DNA of 64,000 bases from the NCBI GenBank assembly GCA_947683625.1, contig CANTUR010000417.1, forward strand, positions 372,001 to 436,000. Direction: 5' to 3'. A program made the position numbers and the translations under genes. A model generated the notes under the pieces. That model did no database searches. It saw only the letters and a list, made by a program, of their open reading frames with translations, and had not been told where the DNA came from. The DNA comes from Mallotus nudiflorus. Lineage: Eukaryota; Streptophyta; Magnoliopsida; Malpighiales; Euphorbiaceae. Numbering within the stretch: position 1 is the stretch's first letter; each line of letters begins with the position of its first letter. Positions 13,906-25,861 of this stretch are shown here, one piece after another.

Positions 13906-14684
13906 AACTTTTTTTTTTTCCTCCAAAGTTTAAATTAATTGAGAATTTTTGTTTTTGCTTATGGCGGTGATTGAACTAGGATGTAAAAAAAATCTCTATC
14001 ACCCTCTTTTAAATTGATGGCCACCACCCGAGAACAAGATTTCTGAACAACCAACAATGTACGGCTGTTTTTTTGGCCTATAATGTTACATCTTCAACCA
14101 TAACAAAGATTTCATTTTCAATAAATGTTGGTAGTTAACTAGTAATTTTCTATAATCTCCACTTCGCAATTTGTCAAATCTAATCAAAATCACCTTACCT
14201 CCAACGCAGTTGAGTAGATATATTTCTTTTGAAGAAAAAATTGTATCAAATGTTTAAATTATCTAAAAAACTTTCATATCAATGTGGAGAAGAAGTGGAT
14301 TCAGCAGGATCATTGGGGTGATGTCCGATATTAAAAGGGAGATTTTAAGTTCGAAATTTCCCTTTAGATAAAAAATTAATTTTTTGATACTACTTTTAAA
14401 TCTGAAATGGATATGTTAGACTCTATTAATTAGTAAGTGTGATGATCTCTCGAATCAAACATATTTTTCCTATTAACCATTAACAACCATATACCATATA
14501 CAAATGTAAAGAAGAAATGCAACTTTGCAACTCTATGGTAAAATTGTGAGTTTGTACAAAATTTAGAATAAATATTTAAGAATATATGGGCTCTTACTAC
14601 AGTACAAATATTTATATAAAATTATGTATAGATACAAATGTCTATATATATAAATAAAAATATTTACATTTATACAAATGAAAT

Positions 14685-14800
14685 TAGAATCGTTAGATTA
14701 ATTTTTGTTTAATTACAACCATTAATTCTTCTTGTATATTTATATTTATAATTTGCATCAATAATTATAATTAAATAAGTATTAATTTAATGGTTATAAT
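14685..14800. repeat. AT-rich MITE-like copy B
   Basis: This is a homologous copy of the 13795-13905 segment. It is flanked by stretches rich in TTTGTACAAA/TTTATACAAA words on both sides (about 14549-14675 and 14825-14870), which suggest degenerate terminal inverted repeats of a larger element (about 14520-14880). Confidence 0.4.
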
Positions 14801-16029
14801 TTTATATTTTATATAATTTTTTTTAGTACAAACCACAAATTTATACAAAATTATACACAAACAATCAAAATTATGTATTCATTTTGCTTTTAAAGTTTAA
14901 AACACTTCCATTAATTTTAAATTATCAAATATATCTCTTCTAAAGATATATATAAATTTAAAATCTAATAAATCCACATATATATCTTCCTTCTCCTAAT
15001 TTTCATACATTTTCAATATAATGTTTAATACCCACATGTGATATAATTTACCTGTAGACATTCAGTTCGATCGGCTCGTAATAGAGTGTGAACTATGAAT
15101 GTTCAGTTTGAATGACATGTAATGAAGTTCAGTGATGAGAACGTGTGAAATTTGAATGTAAGAGAAGTCCAAAATTTCCTTGAAAATGGACCTAAAAGCC
15201 CGAATTTCTATCCCTACAGAGCCCAAGCCCATTTTGGCCCAAAGGTCCAATTTTGAGTTAGGGCTAGTAAGACTATGCCTCAACGATGAGGTGTCGCCTC
15301 TAAGCAAAAGAGGTGACACCTCATCGAGGAGGCATCGCCTTATCAGTAGCCACTTACATCTGCATTAAATGCAGAGGTGACAATGGTGGTCTAGTTGATG
15401 GGCCCCATACTTTTACAGGCCTAAATGTTGCATGAAAATGAGACTTTTTAGATAAGGAAAAAAGGGGTAATGTAAGAAAAAAGAGCTCTGAAGGAGAAGA
15501 GAGGGATGTTCTTGAGAAGAAAAGAGAAAATTTAGTTTGAAAATCTATTTTCTTAAAGGAAGAATGAGGAAATCTTGTATTTAAGTGAAGCTTTGGATCA
15601 AAAATAATTTCTAAGTGTCACGACCCAAAACAGGAGCCATGACCGGCGCTAGGGAACGGGAATTCTTTCGAATCCGGAACCCGTAGCAAGCCTAAAAATA
15701 AAATAAATATGCAATGATAACCATAAAAATATAATATGCAGCGGAAAATAAAAATCATAAATATTACAATATCATCCATATCAACTGGATTCAATTCAAA
15801 ACTCATCACATCGCATATATAATCTCATAAATGTATAATCTTTATACAAATCCAGTTTTACTATAATACATCTCTTTAAAACAAATACTTTAATTCACAA
15901 CTACTGAAAATCACAACCACTGAAAATCACAACTACTGCAGTGTCTAGATAAAATAAATAAGACTCAAGTATACAATTTACATAAAGAAGCCGGGGCGGA
16001 AGAAATCCGGCGTATCGACCTGCTACTGA

Positions 16030-16085
16030 GGTCTGAGGAAGTTGACTCTCCTGAAAAATAGTCAACGGAGGGGAGTCAGACCTCA
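16030..16085. repeat. Nested inverted repeat in solo LTR 1
   Basis: AGGTCTGA pairs with TCAGACCT, and inside it TTGACT pairs with AGTCAA. The same structure is kept, slightly mutated, at about 30809-30866 in the other solo LTR. Confidence 0.6.
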
Positions 16086-16343
16086 CTGAGTGAATTACTA
16101 TAATATATATACATACACTCTAAGTGATAATGCATACAGTCAACAGTATATGAGTAATATGTATATATACAGGCAAATTCATACAGATGCAGAAAAATCA
16201 TTTTATATATTTTGTCTGAAAATCAACTTTTATGAAGGATCACATAGAACCCTAGAATATCGCAACCTCAGAAAATAGTGTTAAACAACACTCTAGCCAT
16301 ACAGGCTCACTGATTCCAAATATATCCACTTAATCCATTTGGA

Positions 16344-16447
16344 CAGTAGACTGGCCCCGAGACACTAAGTCAACCGAGCTCCAGCAGTCTGACTGCCAGT
16401 GTGATTGGCCCCGAGACACTTGGTCAACCGAGCTCCAGCAATCACAC
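16344..16447. repeat. Two tandem stem-loops with a shared loop in solo LTR 1
   Basis: Two direct copies of a roughly 33-bp core (GGCCCCGAGACACT...GTCAACCGAGCTCCAGC) are each enclosed by a different complementary stem: TAGACT/AGTCT with extension, and GTGTGATT/AATCACAC. The equivalent pair in the other solo LTR is at 30445-30545. Confidence 0.65.
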
Positions 16448-19400
16448 CCCAAACCATATCTCACATATATCAATAATCATATCAAATCGATATCCACAAA
16501 TAGTCAGTAATAAAGCCTAAATACTATAGGCGTACCGGTACGTACTCGGTCCTAGTGCTGCCCACTAGGTAGCACGTTCTATTGATATCCTTCATTCTTA
16601 AATATAAAACATTCATTCACAAAAATAAATGATGCATGGATATAAATGAAATAGCAATATAAACCATATATATACCGAAAATATACCAAACGTAAACCAG
16701 GTATATTTTGAGTATATATATGTCAAATAAATCCAATCAAATCATGAATTAAACTAAAAATATATTTAAAAACATTTTAAATATATTTTATTAATAAAAC
16801 ATGTATATAATTTATTATATACCAAAAATATACCAAAAATATACTTGAATATAAATCATGTTATTTATGCATATTTAGTCAAAATAAAACATGCATTTTC
16901 TAAATCATGCATCCTAAGCATATATATATAATATAGTAACTCACCTAATGCGCTCCACGAGACAGGTCCGACGGGCTTGGTCCACTAACCCTCGGTCTCG
17001 GCGCAACTAAATAAGAAATAATTAATCGACATCAGAATAACCCTAACAGAAATCCTAGAATTCAATCTAGAGTATTCAACACAGAATCGGAAATTATGGT
17101 TCGACTGGATATCACGTTTTACGAGAATTCTACCGAAAATTCGGCAGAACCTCCCCTGTAAAACGGACATCTCTCTACTCAAAAGAGTAGAGCCAACCCT
17201 GCAAAGAAAATACACTTCAAAAATAAACACCACAATCAATCACAACCCCTCGGTCGGACTCCAGACTACAATCTGTCGACCGGGGTCCACAAACACAGAA
17301 TATATATTCAAATATACCAAAAATATCCTTAAATCATAAAAATACATTTCATACGTAGAAATTACAAAATAAATCTTGAAACACTATAAAAATCGATTAA
17401 AACTCATTTTATTAGAAAAACCGTATATTATATATATAATTGAAAATAATTCCCGGAAAATAGTTTTAATTAGTTAAAAATACTAAATATTTTGTAGAAA
17501 TCATTTTTATACCTTAAATAAATATTAAAACCAATTAAATTACATTTTTAGACAATTTAGGGTAAAATTACCAAAATACCCCTATATATATATATATACC
17601 TAAATTACTTCAAAAATTCACCAAAAATCATACAATTACCCAAAATTAATTTTCTCAACATATTTATCAATAATATCAATAATTAAACTCAATTAACCAA
17701 TTAAATTCAAATAAAAACACAATTAACTTAATTTTCCAAAATCACCTAAACTTCAATAATTAAAAATAAATACTTAGAAATTCATAAAAATTCCAAATAA
17801 ATTTCTATAATTCATTTCAACACCTAATTCAACCATAAACTCCAATTTCATAATTTAAATAATTAATTTCCGAAAATTAGAAAATAATATTAAAATATTC
17901 AAAAATACCCAAAAATCCAAAAAACCTCCAAAAATTCTGTAAAAATTCATACATGAAGATTAAGCTACCAGGAACAACATTTGTGAAGGAAGTTTCCATG
18001 AATCATCCAAATCAAAGCTCAAAAAAATCGAAAACCCAAAGAGGCCGAAATATTCAAATCGAAACCTAAGCAATTCTAGATCATTTTAGCTCAAACCAAA
18101 GCTAGAATAACACTCACCGGAGCTCAAGGAGAAGATAGAGACCGGCGGTGTCGTAAACGGTGGCCGGAGGAGGGAGAAACGGCGGTGAGAAAATGGTGGT
18201 GGTCGGCGCCCGCGGGAGAGGAAGAAGAAGAAGAAGAAAAAGAAAAAGAAAAAGAAAGAAAAAGGAAAGAGAAAGAAAAAGAAAAAGAAAGAAAAAAAAA
18301 ATAAATTAAAATAAATTAAAATAATTAAATATTAATAAATAAATAATAATAAAATAATAAATTTTAATAATTTAATAATAAATAAAATAATCAAATAATA
18401 ATAAATAAATAATAAAATATTAGGGTAATAATAAACCCTAATTAAATAAATATACACACACAGGCTTTATTTAATAATTTAAAAATATGTATGAGTTCAT
18501 ACAAACCCGTAAATACATTTAAAATAATTAATAATACATTGTTTACGTGGAAATTTCCCCGAAAATGAAAGTCCCGGGAAAATTTTACGTAAAATACTGA
18601 AAATAATAGACAGTAATTAAAATAGGTTTAAAATACATATCAACTCATAAAAATATCGTATAATGCATAAAAATTATTGACACTGTATATCCCGGTACAG
18701 TGTAAAAATATTTTAAAAAAACACGGGATATTACACTAAGGGCCAACTATTTTTGGAATACAAGATTCATAATCAGTAATAATCTTCATTTTTTTTTATC
18801 TTGAGGCGAAATGAAATCACATCTATGACTAAGAGGTGATGCCTCATTAATGAGGCGGTCTCCATATTGACAGAATCATGTGTTTTTATATTGTTTTGTT
18901 TTATTCGTTTCATGCATTTTTTAGTTTTACATATACTTTTTCTGTTTCCATGTTTCAGTTGTACTTATGTGATTATATCGTTGTTTTATTTAATTAATGT
19001 TTGAGTGTTTATTATCCCTATTTGTATAAATTCGATCATGAATTAACCTTGTGGTTCCCTTTTACAGGATTTTACCTATACGTAGGCAAATACTTTCTTT
19101 ATTATAGGATTTTAGGGTGAATTAAATCACTCGATCTTAATTCATGTTCTTTTAGTTCACCTTCCTTTTTATTAGGTTTAATTCCTGTTTATTTTCAATT
19201 TATTTCCTTTCCTTTAGATTATATTTAGTTTATTATTGGTTTATTTTTTGTATTTTCTACTTTCTCTTGCATGTAAAAAGGGTTGTAACTCATTTATCCC
19301 CCCTCCAATTTCTCCGCATGTGTATTTATTTATTTATTATTGCTTTTATGGATATTTATAAATTTTTACTTATAGTAGATGTCAGGTTTGTAAGTATGGA

Positions 19401-19779
19401 ATTGGACTAATGTACAAACATGGATTTAATCATAAAAATGTGTAAATAGTTTAAAGAAAATCTTTATTGCATGTTAATAAGGAGATAATTGAATAATTAA
19501 AGGTAATAAAATACAAAATACAAACGGAGGCCAACCACAAGGTTGGTTGGCCATTCCAAAAGGTCATACCCAATTTTTGAACTTGTTCTCTGATGGCAGC
19601 TTCTAGGAACCTTTGTGGAATCTAATTACCATATAGTGTGTCTCAACTTTTATTCGGGTAGCGACTCCTTCTCCAATTTTATGCTATAAGCCTATTTTGT
19701 ATTTCCTAGTAGGCCTCAAGCTTACACAGTGTCGTGGTCGTCAAACACTTGGGTGCGCATTTAACCCAACCGCCAACAG

Positions 19780-19800
19780 TGGCGACTCCACTAGGGATAG
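19780..19800 (+). other. Primer-binding site of the Tat element (tRNA-Arg)
   Basis: TGGCGACTCCACTAGGGATAG begins 2 bases after the 5' LTR CA end. It is the complement of the 3' end of plant tRNA-Arg(ACG) (acceptor ...GGAGTCG plus CCA) with about two mismatches, judged from memory of that tRNA. Confidence 0.82.
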
Positions 19801-20979
19801 AGAAACTAATTCCAAGAGTTTTATATTTTATCATTTTTAATTATTCTCTTATTTTTTTACATTTCTATTGCATTTACTATACATTTGCACACAAAGAGCA
19901 CTCATTCCCAAGTAACTTGACAATAATCTTTGCTCTGCTGCCTGTGTTTTACTCAAACCTGGTGATGGAGTATTTGATTATTGTCACTCATAATACGTAC
20001 TTATTTGCATTGCATGGTCCCTTGAGCGAGGAGACGTAAATGGAGGTATATCGCTGTGGGAGCTGTAACCTACTACCTGAGACTCAAACTCATGTAATGA
20101 ATTAACAATTTTCCTTAGGTTTTTTCCTAAATGCATATGTTTTATGCCATACAATGGATTCTCAAAATAAATCCCAAGCCCATTATAAATGGGCCTCTTA
20201 TGCCAATTCAAGCCCATTATAAATGGACTTTGTTAAGATGGGCCTTTTATGCCTATCTTTTACCTTATGGACCTTGACAAGTTAGGCCTTTAATGGTAAA
20301 TTTTGGCCCATTAAGAATGAAATTTGGATTTATATAAAGAATTCACTACTTATTTGAATTGTCTTGAGAGTTTTCACATGTACATTGATCTTACCATCCC
20401 TTGTTAATGATTAAGACCCAGACCAAAAATTTGAAAAAAAGAGACTCTCCATTGAACATGTGTGTGAGAGAAATAAGGGTGGAGATTATCATTCTATAAT
20501 TGTGTTTTGTTCCTTTGCTATATGTAAATAGATTCTGTGTTTCTCTATCTTCTCTTTAAATAAAAAAATAAAATAAACTTGCATATCATGCATACAAATC
20601 ATGCATAAGTGCTAACCAGTAGTGGTTATAGGTATAGATCCATGATAATTTTCAACATGGATACAGTCTGGCACTAGTCTTTTTGTTAGAACTCCTAAAG
20701 AAATAGTGATGGTAGGTGGTTTTAATCCTAAAGCTTTCAAGGAATAGTTAAAAGTAGAAATAGTTAAACAAACTTGGTCAATCGTGTAGGAGATGATGAC
20801 AAAGATGATGGGATAAGCTAAACAGTAACCACCAACACAACAACCACCACCTTTAGATCTCAAAGCTGAAATTCCTATAAGGCAATAAGTGGAAGATGAT
20901 ATTAAGACTTTAGTAGCCAAACTAGTGGCCCAGCAGAATGCAAACTCTCTTAAAATGTGGAAAAGACTTATTGGACTAA
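19801..20979 (+). other. Tat element leader between PBS and gag
   Basis: This is untranslated leader or decayed N-terminal gag. At about 20154-20270 it holds repeated words: GCCCATTATAAATGG twice and GGGCCTYTTATGCC twice. The first copy is part of a palindrome, GCCCAT-TATAA-ATGGGC. No gene is seen. Confidence 0.55.
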
Positions 20980-22500
20980 AGGTATTACCAAAGCTATAGC
21001 TCAGGTATAAATGATAATGAAAGAGAAAAGGATTGATATCCCGATGGATTATGTCGACCTGGATCTAGATAAAGATGATGATCCTTTACCTCAGTTTAAA
21101 TTCCCTGATATAAAAAAATATACTGGCACTGATGATCCTCATTTGCATTTGAAGCAGTATATGACTCATATGAAAATAACTACCTTGACTAAGGCATAGA
21201 TTATGAAACAATTTTCTTTTCTCTAGAAGGGGCTCCTATCTGTTGGTATTATGCTTTAGAATCACACGTGCAAAGTGATTGGAAAGAGTTATATATTGCT
21301 TTTGTAAAGCAATATGGTTTGAATACCCAAAAGGATATATCTCCCAAGGACTTGCAGAACACTAAGCAGTGGTCTAATGAATCCTTTGTCGATTACTTAA
21401 CTAGATGGAGAGGAAAATTGCCATAAATAAAGCACAAACCCACTAAGGCTGATCAATTAGTAATAGCAATCAAAGGTTATAGCCCTTTACTATCTATGAA
21501 GTTAAAAGATCTCAGGATTCAAAATTTTGAGGAATTATATAGGTTTGGGGTCTAAAAGGAGTCTGACTTGGCTCAGGAAAAGAAGTTTTTTAATGGAAGA
21601 TCCGTGGGCAAAGAAGCAATCAGTTCAAGCAGCAATGTGCAAATTGGTGCTATTAGACAATCAAGCAGTAACATACAGATTAATGTTGTTAGATAGCCTC
21701 AGAGGTTTTCAAACTTGGGTAGGCCCATGTCGAAAGATCTGAAGAAATTGGTGGAGAAGAACCTTCTACAACCTTTACCCTAAAGGCCATCCTTACCAAA
21801 TGTCAATCCAAAATTCTATTGTAAATACCACCAAGCTATTAGACACGATATTGATGTCTGCACCCGAATGAAGCACAAAATCCAAGACCTAGTTAACTCA
21901 AGCGAGATCACTGACCCTGAAACCTAAAAACCAAACACTCAAAACAACCCTTTGCCCAACTACCAAAATGTACCACCACCAAATGCACTTATTCTTATTA
22001 TCAACATGGGTCTAATGAAGGAGAAAGTCTTAAACTCTTTTATTAAGGCAGCACCTAGCTCACCAAAACTCAAACCTAAAGACCAGAATCAGAATGAGCA
22101 GCCTCTAGGGCTTGATATGAATGTCTTGAATATTTGGAGTTTTGATGATGAAGAGGGAAGACAGACAGACTATAGGATAATGAGTAGAATAAGGAGAGTC
22201 AATTAGTTAGGAATGTTGAAAAGAAATAAGAAGAAACCAAATTGGCCAAATCTGAACTAAAGAAGAAGGAAGAGGGTTCAAAAGGAGAAGTAAAGAAAGA
22301 AGAGACTATTAGTAGTATTTAGGAATCGCTTATACATTCCCAAGATTATCCAGAAGCACTTATTCTAGCTTTGGATCAAAAGAAGATATGTGCAAACTGC
22401 ACTCCTGAGCAAATGATTGGTTCATTGATGGAGACCCAACAAAGTGCTATTGTGTTCTTTGACGATAATCTGTCGTAGGAAGGAAAGGACCATTATAAGG
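20980..22500 (+). pseudogene. Decayed gag of the Tat element
   Basis: Reading across frames, the segment shows the retrotransposon gag pattern: LPQFKFPDIKKYTGTDDPHLHLKQY (near 21087-21165), then a GAPICWYYALE..DWKELYIAFVKQY-like stretch, then WSNESFVDYLTRWRGKL (near 21372-21423). Multiple stops and frameshifts interrupt it. The product would be the structural particle protein; this copy cannot make it. Confidence 0.75.
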
Positions 22501-22529
22501 CCTTATTTATTAAAGTCGAGATAAAAGGG

Positions 22530-22845
22530 AAGCTAACTTGCTGAGTGATGGTGGATAATGGTTCTGCCATTAATGTGTGTCTATTGAAGATTCTACTAAA
22601 GTTGGGATTGACTATGGTTGACTTGAAACCTTTGAAGGTAATTATCAAGGTTTGTGATGATACAAAAAGGCATGTTGAGGGAACATTCAGAGCATTAATC
22701 AAGATTGGACCTATTAAGACTTGGGTCAACCTACATGTGATTAACATTCTTATGACTTTTACTATCCTACTAGGAAGGTTTTGGTTTCATCCTTTGGCTG
22801 GCGTGCCATCCACTATCCATCAGAAGATAAAATTCCCATATTAAG
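22530..22845 (+). pseudogene. Retropepsin-like aspartic protease region of the Tat element
   Basis: MVDNGSAINVC (from 22545) carries the active-site triad in DNGS form, as is common in Tat-type elements. It is followed by LLGRFWFHPLAGVPSTIHQK, which matches the conserved LLGRPW.H..GAVPS.LHQK block. Upstream frames are broken. Confidence 0.75.
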
Positions 22846-23639
22846 GCAATGTCGTTACCATCTCAGTGAAAATTAAGGCTGTCGTAGCTACTCTAAAGCT
22901 AACCCCTAAAGAGATTCCCATAAGCCCAAGTTTTAAAGTCTGCATAATTTATGAGGATGAGCTAGCTAAGAATGTTATGAGCATGATGAAGAACATGAAG
23001 TTTATGCCTAGTTTAGGACCAGGAAAGGATCAGAGTAGGCCTCATGAGTTTGTGGAATCAAAAGTCTCTATTTTAAAGTACGGGATTGGGTATTCTAGGC
23101 TTATGGATTTTAAAGATGATGTAAAAGTTGCCTTTAAAACTGGGAAACAAGGACTATAGCATGTGTTTATTAAAGAAGGCACTGGTTGTCCATATACGGG
23201 GACTTCTAAACCTCTTCTGATGGCTAGGGAAGTGATTCTAGGATTTGAGATCTCTGTCAAATATGTAAATGGGGTAAAGAAAGCTACAGTTGAGGAAAGT
23301 TTTATGGAAGAGTTGATACCGACTGAAGAAGAATCTGAGGAGATCGTCATTGCTCCAGAGTTGAAGAATGCCATTGATTAGAATGAGGAGTTAGATTTCG
23401 AGACCTATATCTTAAATTCTGTAATGGATCTTTACTATGATCTTAATGTTTCTCTTTCTACCTTGTTTGAAATGGATAACTTGTTCTTTTCTAAAGTTAA
23501 TATAATAATGTTTGACATTGCTTATTTGTGTGATGTGTTTCCTAATAGTTATTCTATTTATGACGATCATTTCATTCATATGTTTGGCATTAATTCTATG
23601 CAAACTTAATCATTTAATCTAGGCATAAATGATAACCCC

Positions 23640-24670
23640 AAGAATATACTGATTGCTTCTAATTTAACATATGATGAGAGAAAAAAATGAAAGAAACATT
23701 AATAAGAAAATAAAAAGTATTTGCTTAGGGCTATAATGATATGCCTAGAACCAACAAGGAGATCTCAGAATATAGGATCCCTACATATCCTCACATATCA
23801 CCAATAAAGCAGAAGAACAAGAGGTTAAAGCCAAAATGGTCTCTTTTAGTTAAGGAAGAAGTTAAGAAACAGTTGTAGGTGAAGTTTTTAGAGGTAGTAG
23901 AGGACACCCAATGGTTAGTGAATATAGTTCTGGTCCCTAAGAAAGATAGAAGGGTTAGGATGTGTATGGACTACAGAGATCTAAATAAAGCTTGCCCAAA
24001 AGATGAATTTCCACTACCATATATTGACATACTTGTCGATAATGTGGCTTTTAGTGCAATGTATTCTTAATTATAGATGGTTTCTTAGGATACAACCATA
24101 TCATGATAGCAGTAATTGACAAGCTAAATGTCTTTCACTACCAAATGAGGTATCTACTGTTACCTGGTCATGTCGTTCAAATTGAAGAATGCAAGGGCTA
24201 CTTATTAAAGAATGGCTACAACCCTACTACACGACATGATCCACAAGGAGATAGAGGTATACTTGGATGATATGATGGTAAAATCTCCAACCAGAGAAGC
24301 GCATTTTGAAGCCTTAGACAAATTCCTTACAAGAGCTGAAAAGTATAATATCATATTAAACTTGAAGAAAGGTGTTTTTAGGGTAACATCTGGGAAACTA
24401 TTAGGACACATCGTCAACCAGAAAAGGATAGAAGTGACCCAAACAAAGTTAAAGAAATTAAGGAAATACATGCACTAAGAAATGAAAAAGAAGTTAGAGG
24501 GTTCATCAGGCGATTGTAGTATATTAATAGGTTCATAGCCAAGTTGACTACTATTTATGAGTCAATCTTCAAGCTTCTAAAGAAAATCAACCAATAATTT
24601 GGGATGATAAATGTCAACAGGCATTTAAAACTATTAATAATTACTTGATGAATCCTCTAGTTTTATAACC
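23640..24670 (+). pseudogene. Reverse transcriptase of the Tat element, decayed
   Basis: Conserved blocks are visible. LVPKKDRRVRMCMDYRDLNKACPKD...PLPYID is near 23930-24030. The catalytic motif appears as YLDDMMVKS (near 24260-24285), with two aspartates. It is followed by the thumb-side LNLKKGVFRVTSGKLLGHIV (24358 onward). Stops near 24069-24200 and after 24475 inactivate it. Confidence 0.85.
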
Positions 24671-24900
24671 GTTGAAGCCAAGTAAATCTTTAATTCTCTA
24701 TCTGACAATTGAGAAAGAAGTAGTAGGCATGATGTTGGCTCAAAAAGGTGAAGGGAAATTCAAGCACATAGTGTATTACTTGAGCAAGAAACTTTTTCTG
24801 TATGAAGCCAATTATATCCTAGTAGAGAAGATGTGCTTAGCCGCAATATGGGCAACTAAGAAACTTTAACTTATTTTTAATCTTACAAAGTATAGGTAGT
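24671..24900 (+). pseudogene. First RNase H region of the Tat element
   Basis: The frame starting at 24672 reads KPSKSLILYLTIEKEVVGMM..QKGEGKFKHIVYYLSKKL..YEANYILVEKMCLA. This is the RT-connected RNase H block of Ty3/gypsy elements (compare LYL...AVSAVL...Q.PVYYVSK.L..AE..Y...EK). It is truncated by stops. Confidence 0.72.
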
Positions 24901-25104
24901 CTTTAAACATAACCCTCTTAAATACCTCCAACAGACTCCCTCACTAATGGGAAAATTATCCAGATGGTTGGTTCTACTCACCGAATTCGAGATAGACTAT
25001 ATAGCAAAAAAAATGGTGAAAGGGAGAGCAGTAACAAACTTTTTAGCTCAAAATCTATTAAATGAAAAACATGAGAAGGAGTTGGAATTTCCAGATGAAC
25101 ATCT

Positions 25105-25582
25105 AGGGGTAATAAAGGTCCATGGATGGAAAATATATTTTGATGGAGCTATCAACAATAGAGGAGCAAGCATTGGTGTAACTCTAATCATGTCGAAAGG
25201 AAAGATGATCCTGATGACGTAAAGACTAGAGTTTGAGGTGACAAACAATCAAGCTAAATATGAGGCCTTCATTTTTGGGTTGGAAGCACTTCAGAATGTG
25301 TGGGCAGAAGGTGTCACTATGTATAAGGACTTTATGCTAGTTGTATAGAAAGCTTCTAAAAACTAGGAAGCAAGCTTCTAAATAATGGTTAATCATGGTT
25401 GTAAAGCATTGCATCTATATTGGGACTATTTGGCTACTATTTTATTATCTTTTACCCAATGCAAGTTTATTCATCTATCCCAGGATGAGAATCAATTAAC
25501 TGATGCCTTAGCTACTTTAGTTTCAGTATGGGACATTGGAAAGCTAGTAAGTGTCAAGCCCCTTATTTTAGTAAAATCCTAA
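25105..25582 (+). pseudogene. Second (additional) RNase H of the Tat element
   Basis: WKIYFDGAINNRGASIGVTL, then LEFEVTNNQAKYEAFIFGLEAL and finally QDENQLTDALATL match the extra RNase H that follows the connection in Tat-lineage elements (FDGS...GAG..L, NNQAEYEAL..GL, ..N..AD.LA.L). Stops occur near 25220 and 25350. This second RNase H is the main reason for assigning the Tat lineage. Confidence 0.78.
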
Positions 25583-25861
25583 AACCCTTATTATGTAGAG
25601 ATAAGGCTGATGTTAGTTGATATTCCTAAAAAGCCCTAGTTTCATAATTTGCAACGACATTTAGAAATAGGATAATTTCCAAAAGATGCAAATAAGAAAG
25701 AAAGAATATATTTAAGGATGTTGTCTTGATAATTTATTAGTTATAATGACATGTTGTACAAGAGAATGCCAAACTTGAGATGTGTCGATAAAAATGAAGC
25801 TTAAAGACTCATGGAATTAGTTCACGAAGGAGTATGTAGGCCATATATGAATAGGATAGTT

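Larger units (their letters stand above)
8650..15052. other. AT-rich intergenic region between BSD and the Tat element
   Basis: The BSD 5' UTR and promoter should lie just to the right of 8649. The rest is very AT-rich, with TA microsatellites (about 8937-8956 and 9266-9285), an AAT-type palindrome (about 10259-10283) and many homopolymer runs. Short reading frames at 9722-10028 and 11103-11318 lack homology cues. Two related AT-rich copies near 13795 and 14685 are listed separately. No gene is supported. Confidence 0.5.
15616..18735 (-). mobile_element. Solo LTR 1 (3,120 bp, minus orientation) inside the Tat 5' LTR
   Basis: It is bounded by TGTCACGACCC and GGGATATTACA (TG...CA) and flanked by the perfect 5-bp duplication CTAAG (15611-15615 and 18736-18740). 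It is homologous over its whole length, inverted, to 28010-31195. No internal domain, PBS or PPT adjoins it, so it is a solo LTR left by LTR-LTR recombination. Length and terminal sequences resemble the long LTRs of Tekay-type chromoviruses; that lineage call is an inference. A GA-rich microsatellite lies at about 18219-18300. Confidence 0.88.
15053..19778 (+). repeat. 5' LTR of the Tat element, split by a solo LTR
   Basis: Its two pieces (15053-15615 and 18741-19778) align with the 3' LTR at 37186-39066. At the junction, TTCTAAG/GGCCAAC corresponds to TTCTGAGGACCAAC in the intact 3' copy near 37834. Without the insert it is about 1.6 kb. It lacks two blocks (about 100 and 200 bp) present in the 3' LTR. 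It ends in CA just before the PBS. Confidence 0.88.

Noticed and set aside
14300..14460. TTAAGTTCGAAATT word suggesting another tRNA-derived SINE
   Set aside because: No poly(A) tail with duplication was found and the surrounding sequence lacks an A-box.
15618..15809. Minus-strand frame in solo LTR 1 and the similar plus-strand frame at 30996-31193
   Set aside because: They are the same LTR end in two copies; similarity comes from the repeat, and there is no protein signal.
20612..20920. 102-codon minus frame in the Tat leader/gag region
   Set aside because: Opposite to the gag remnant, no domain, and not continued by splice sites.
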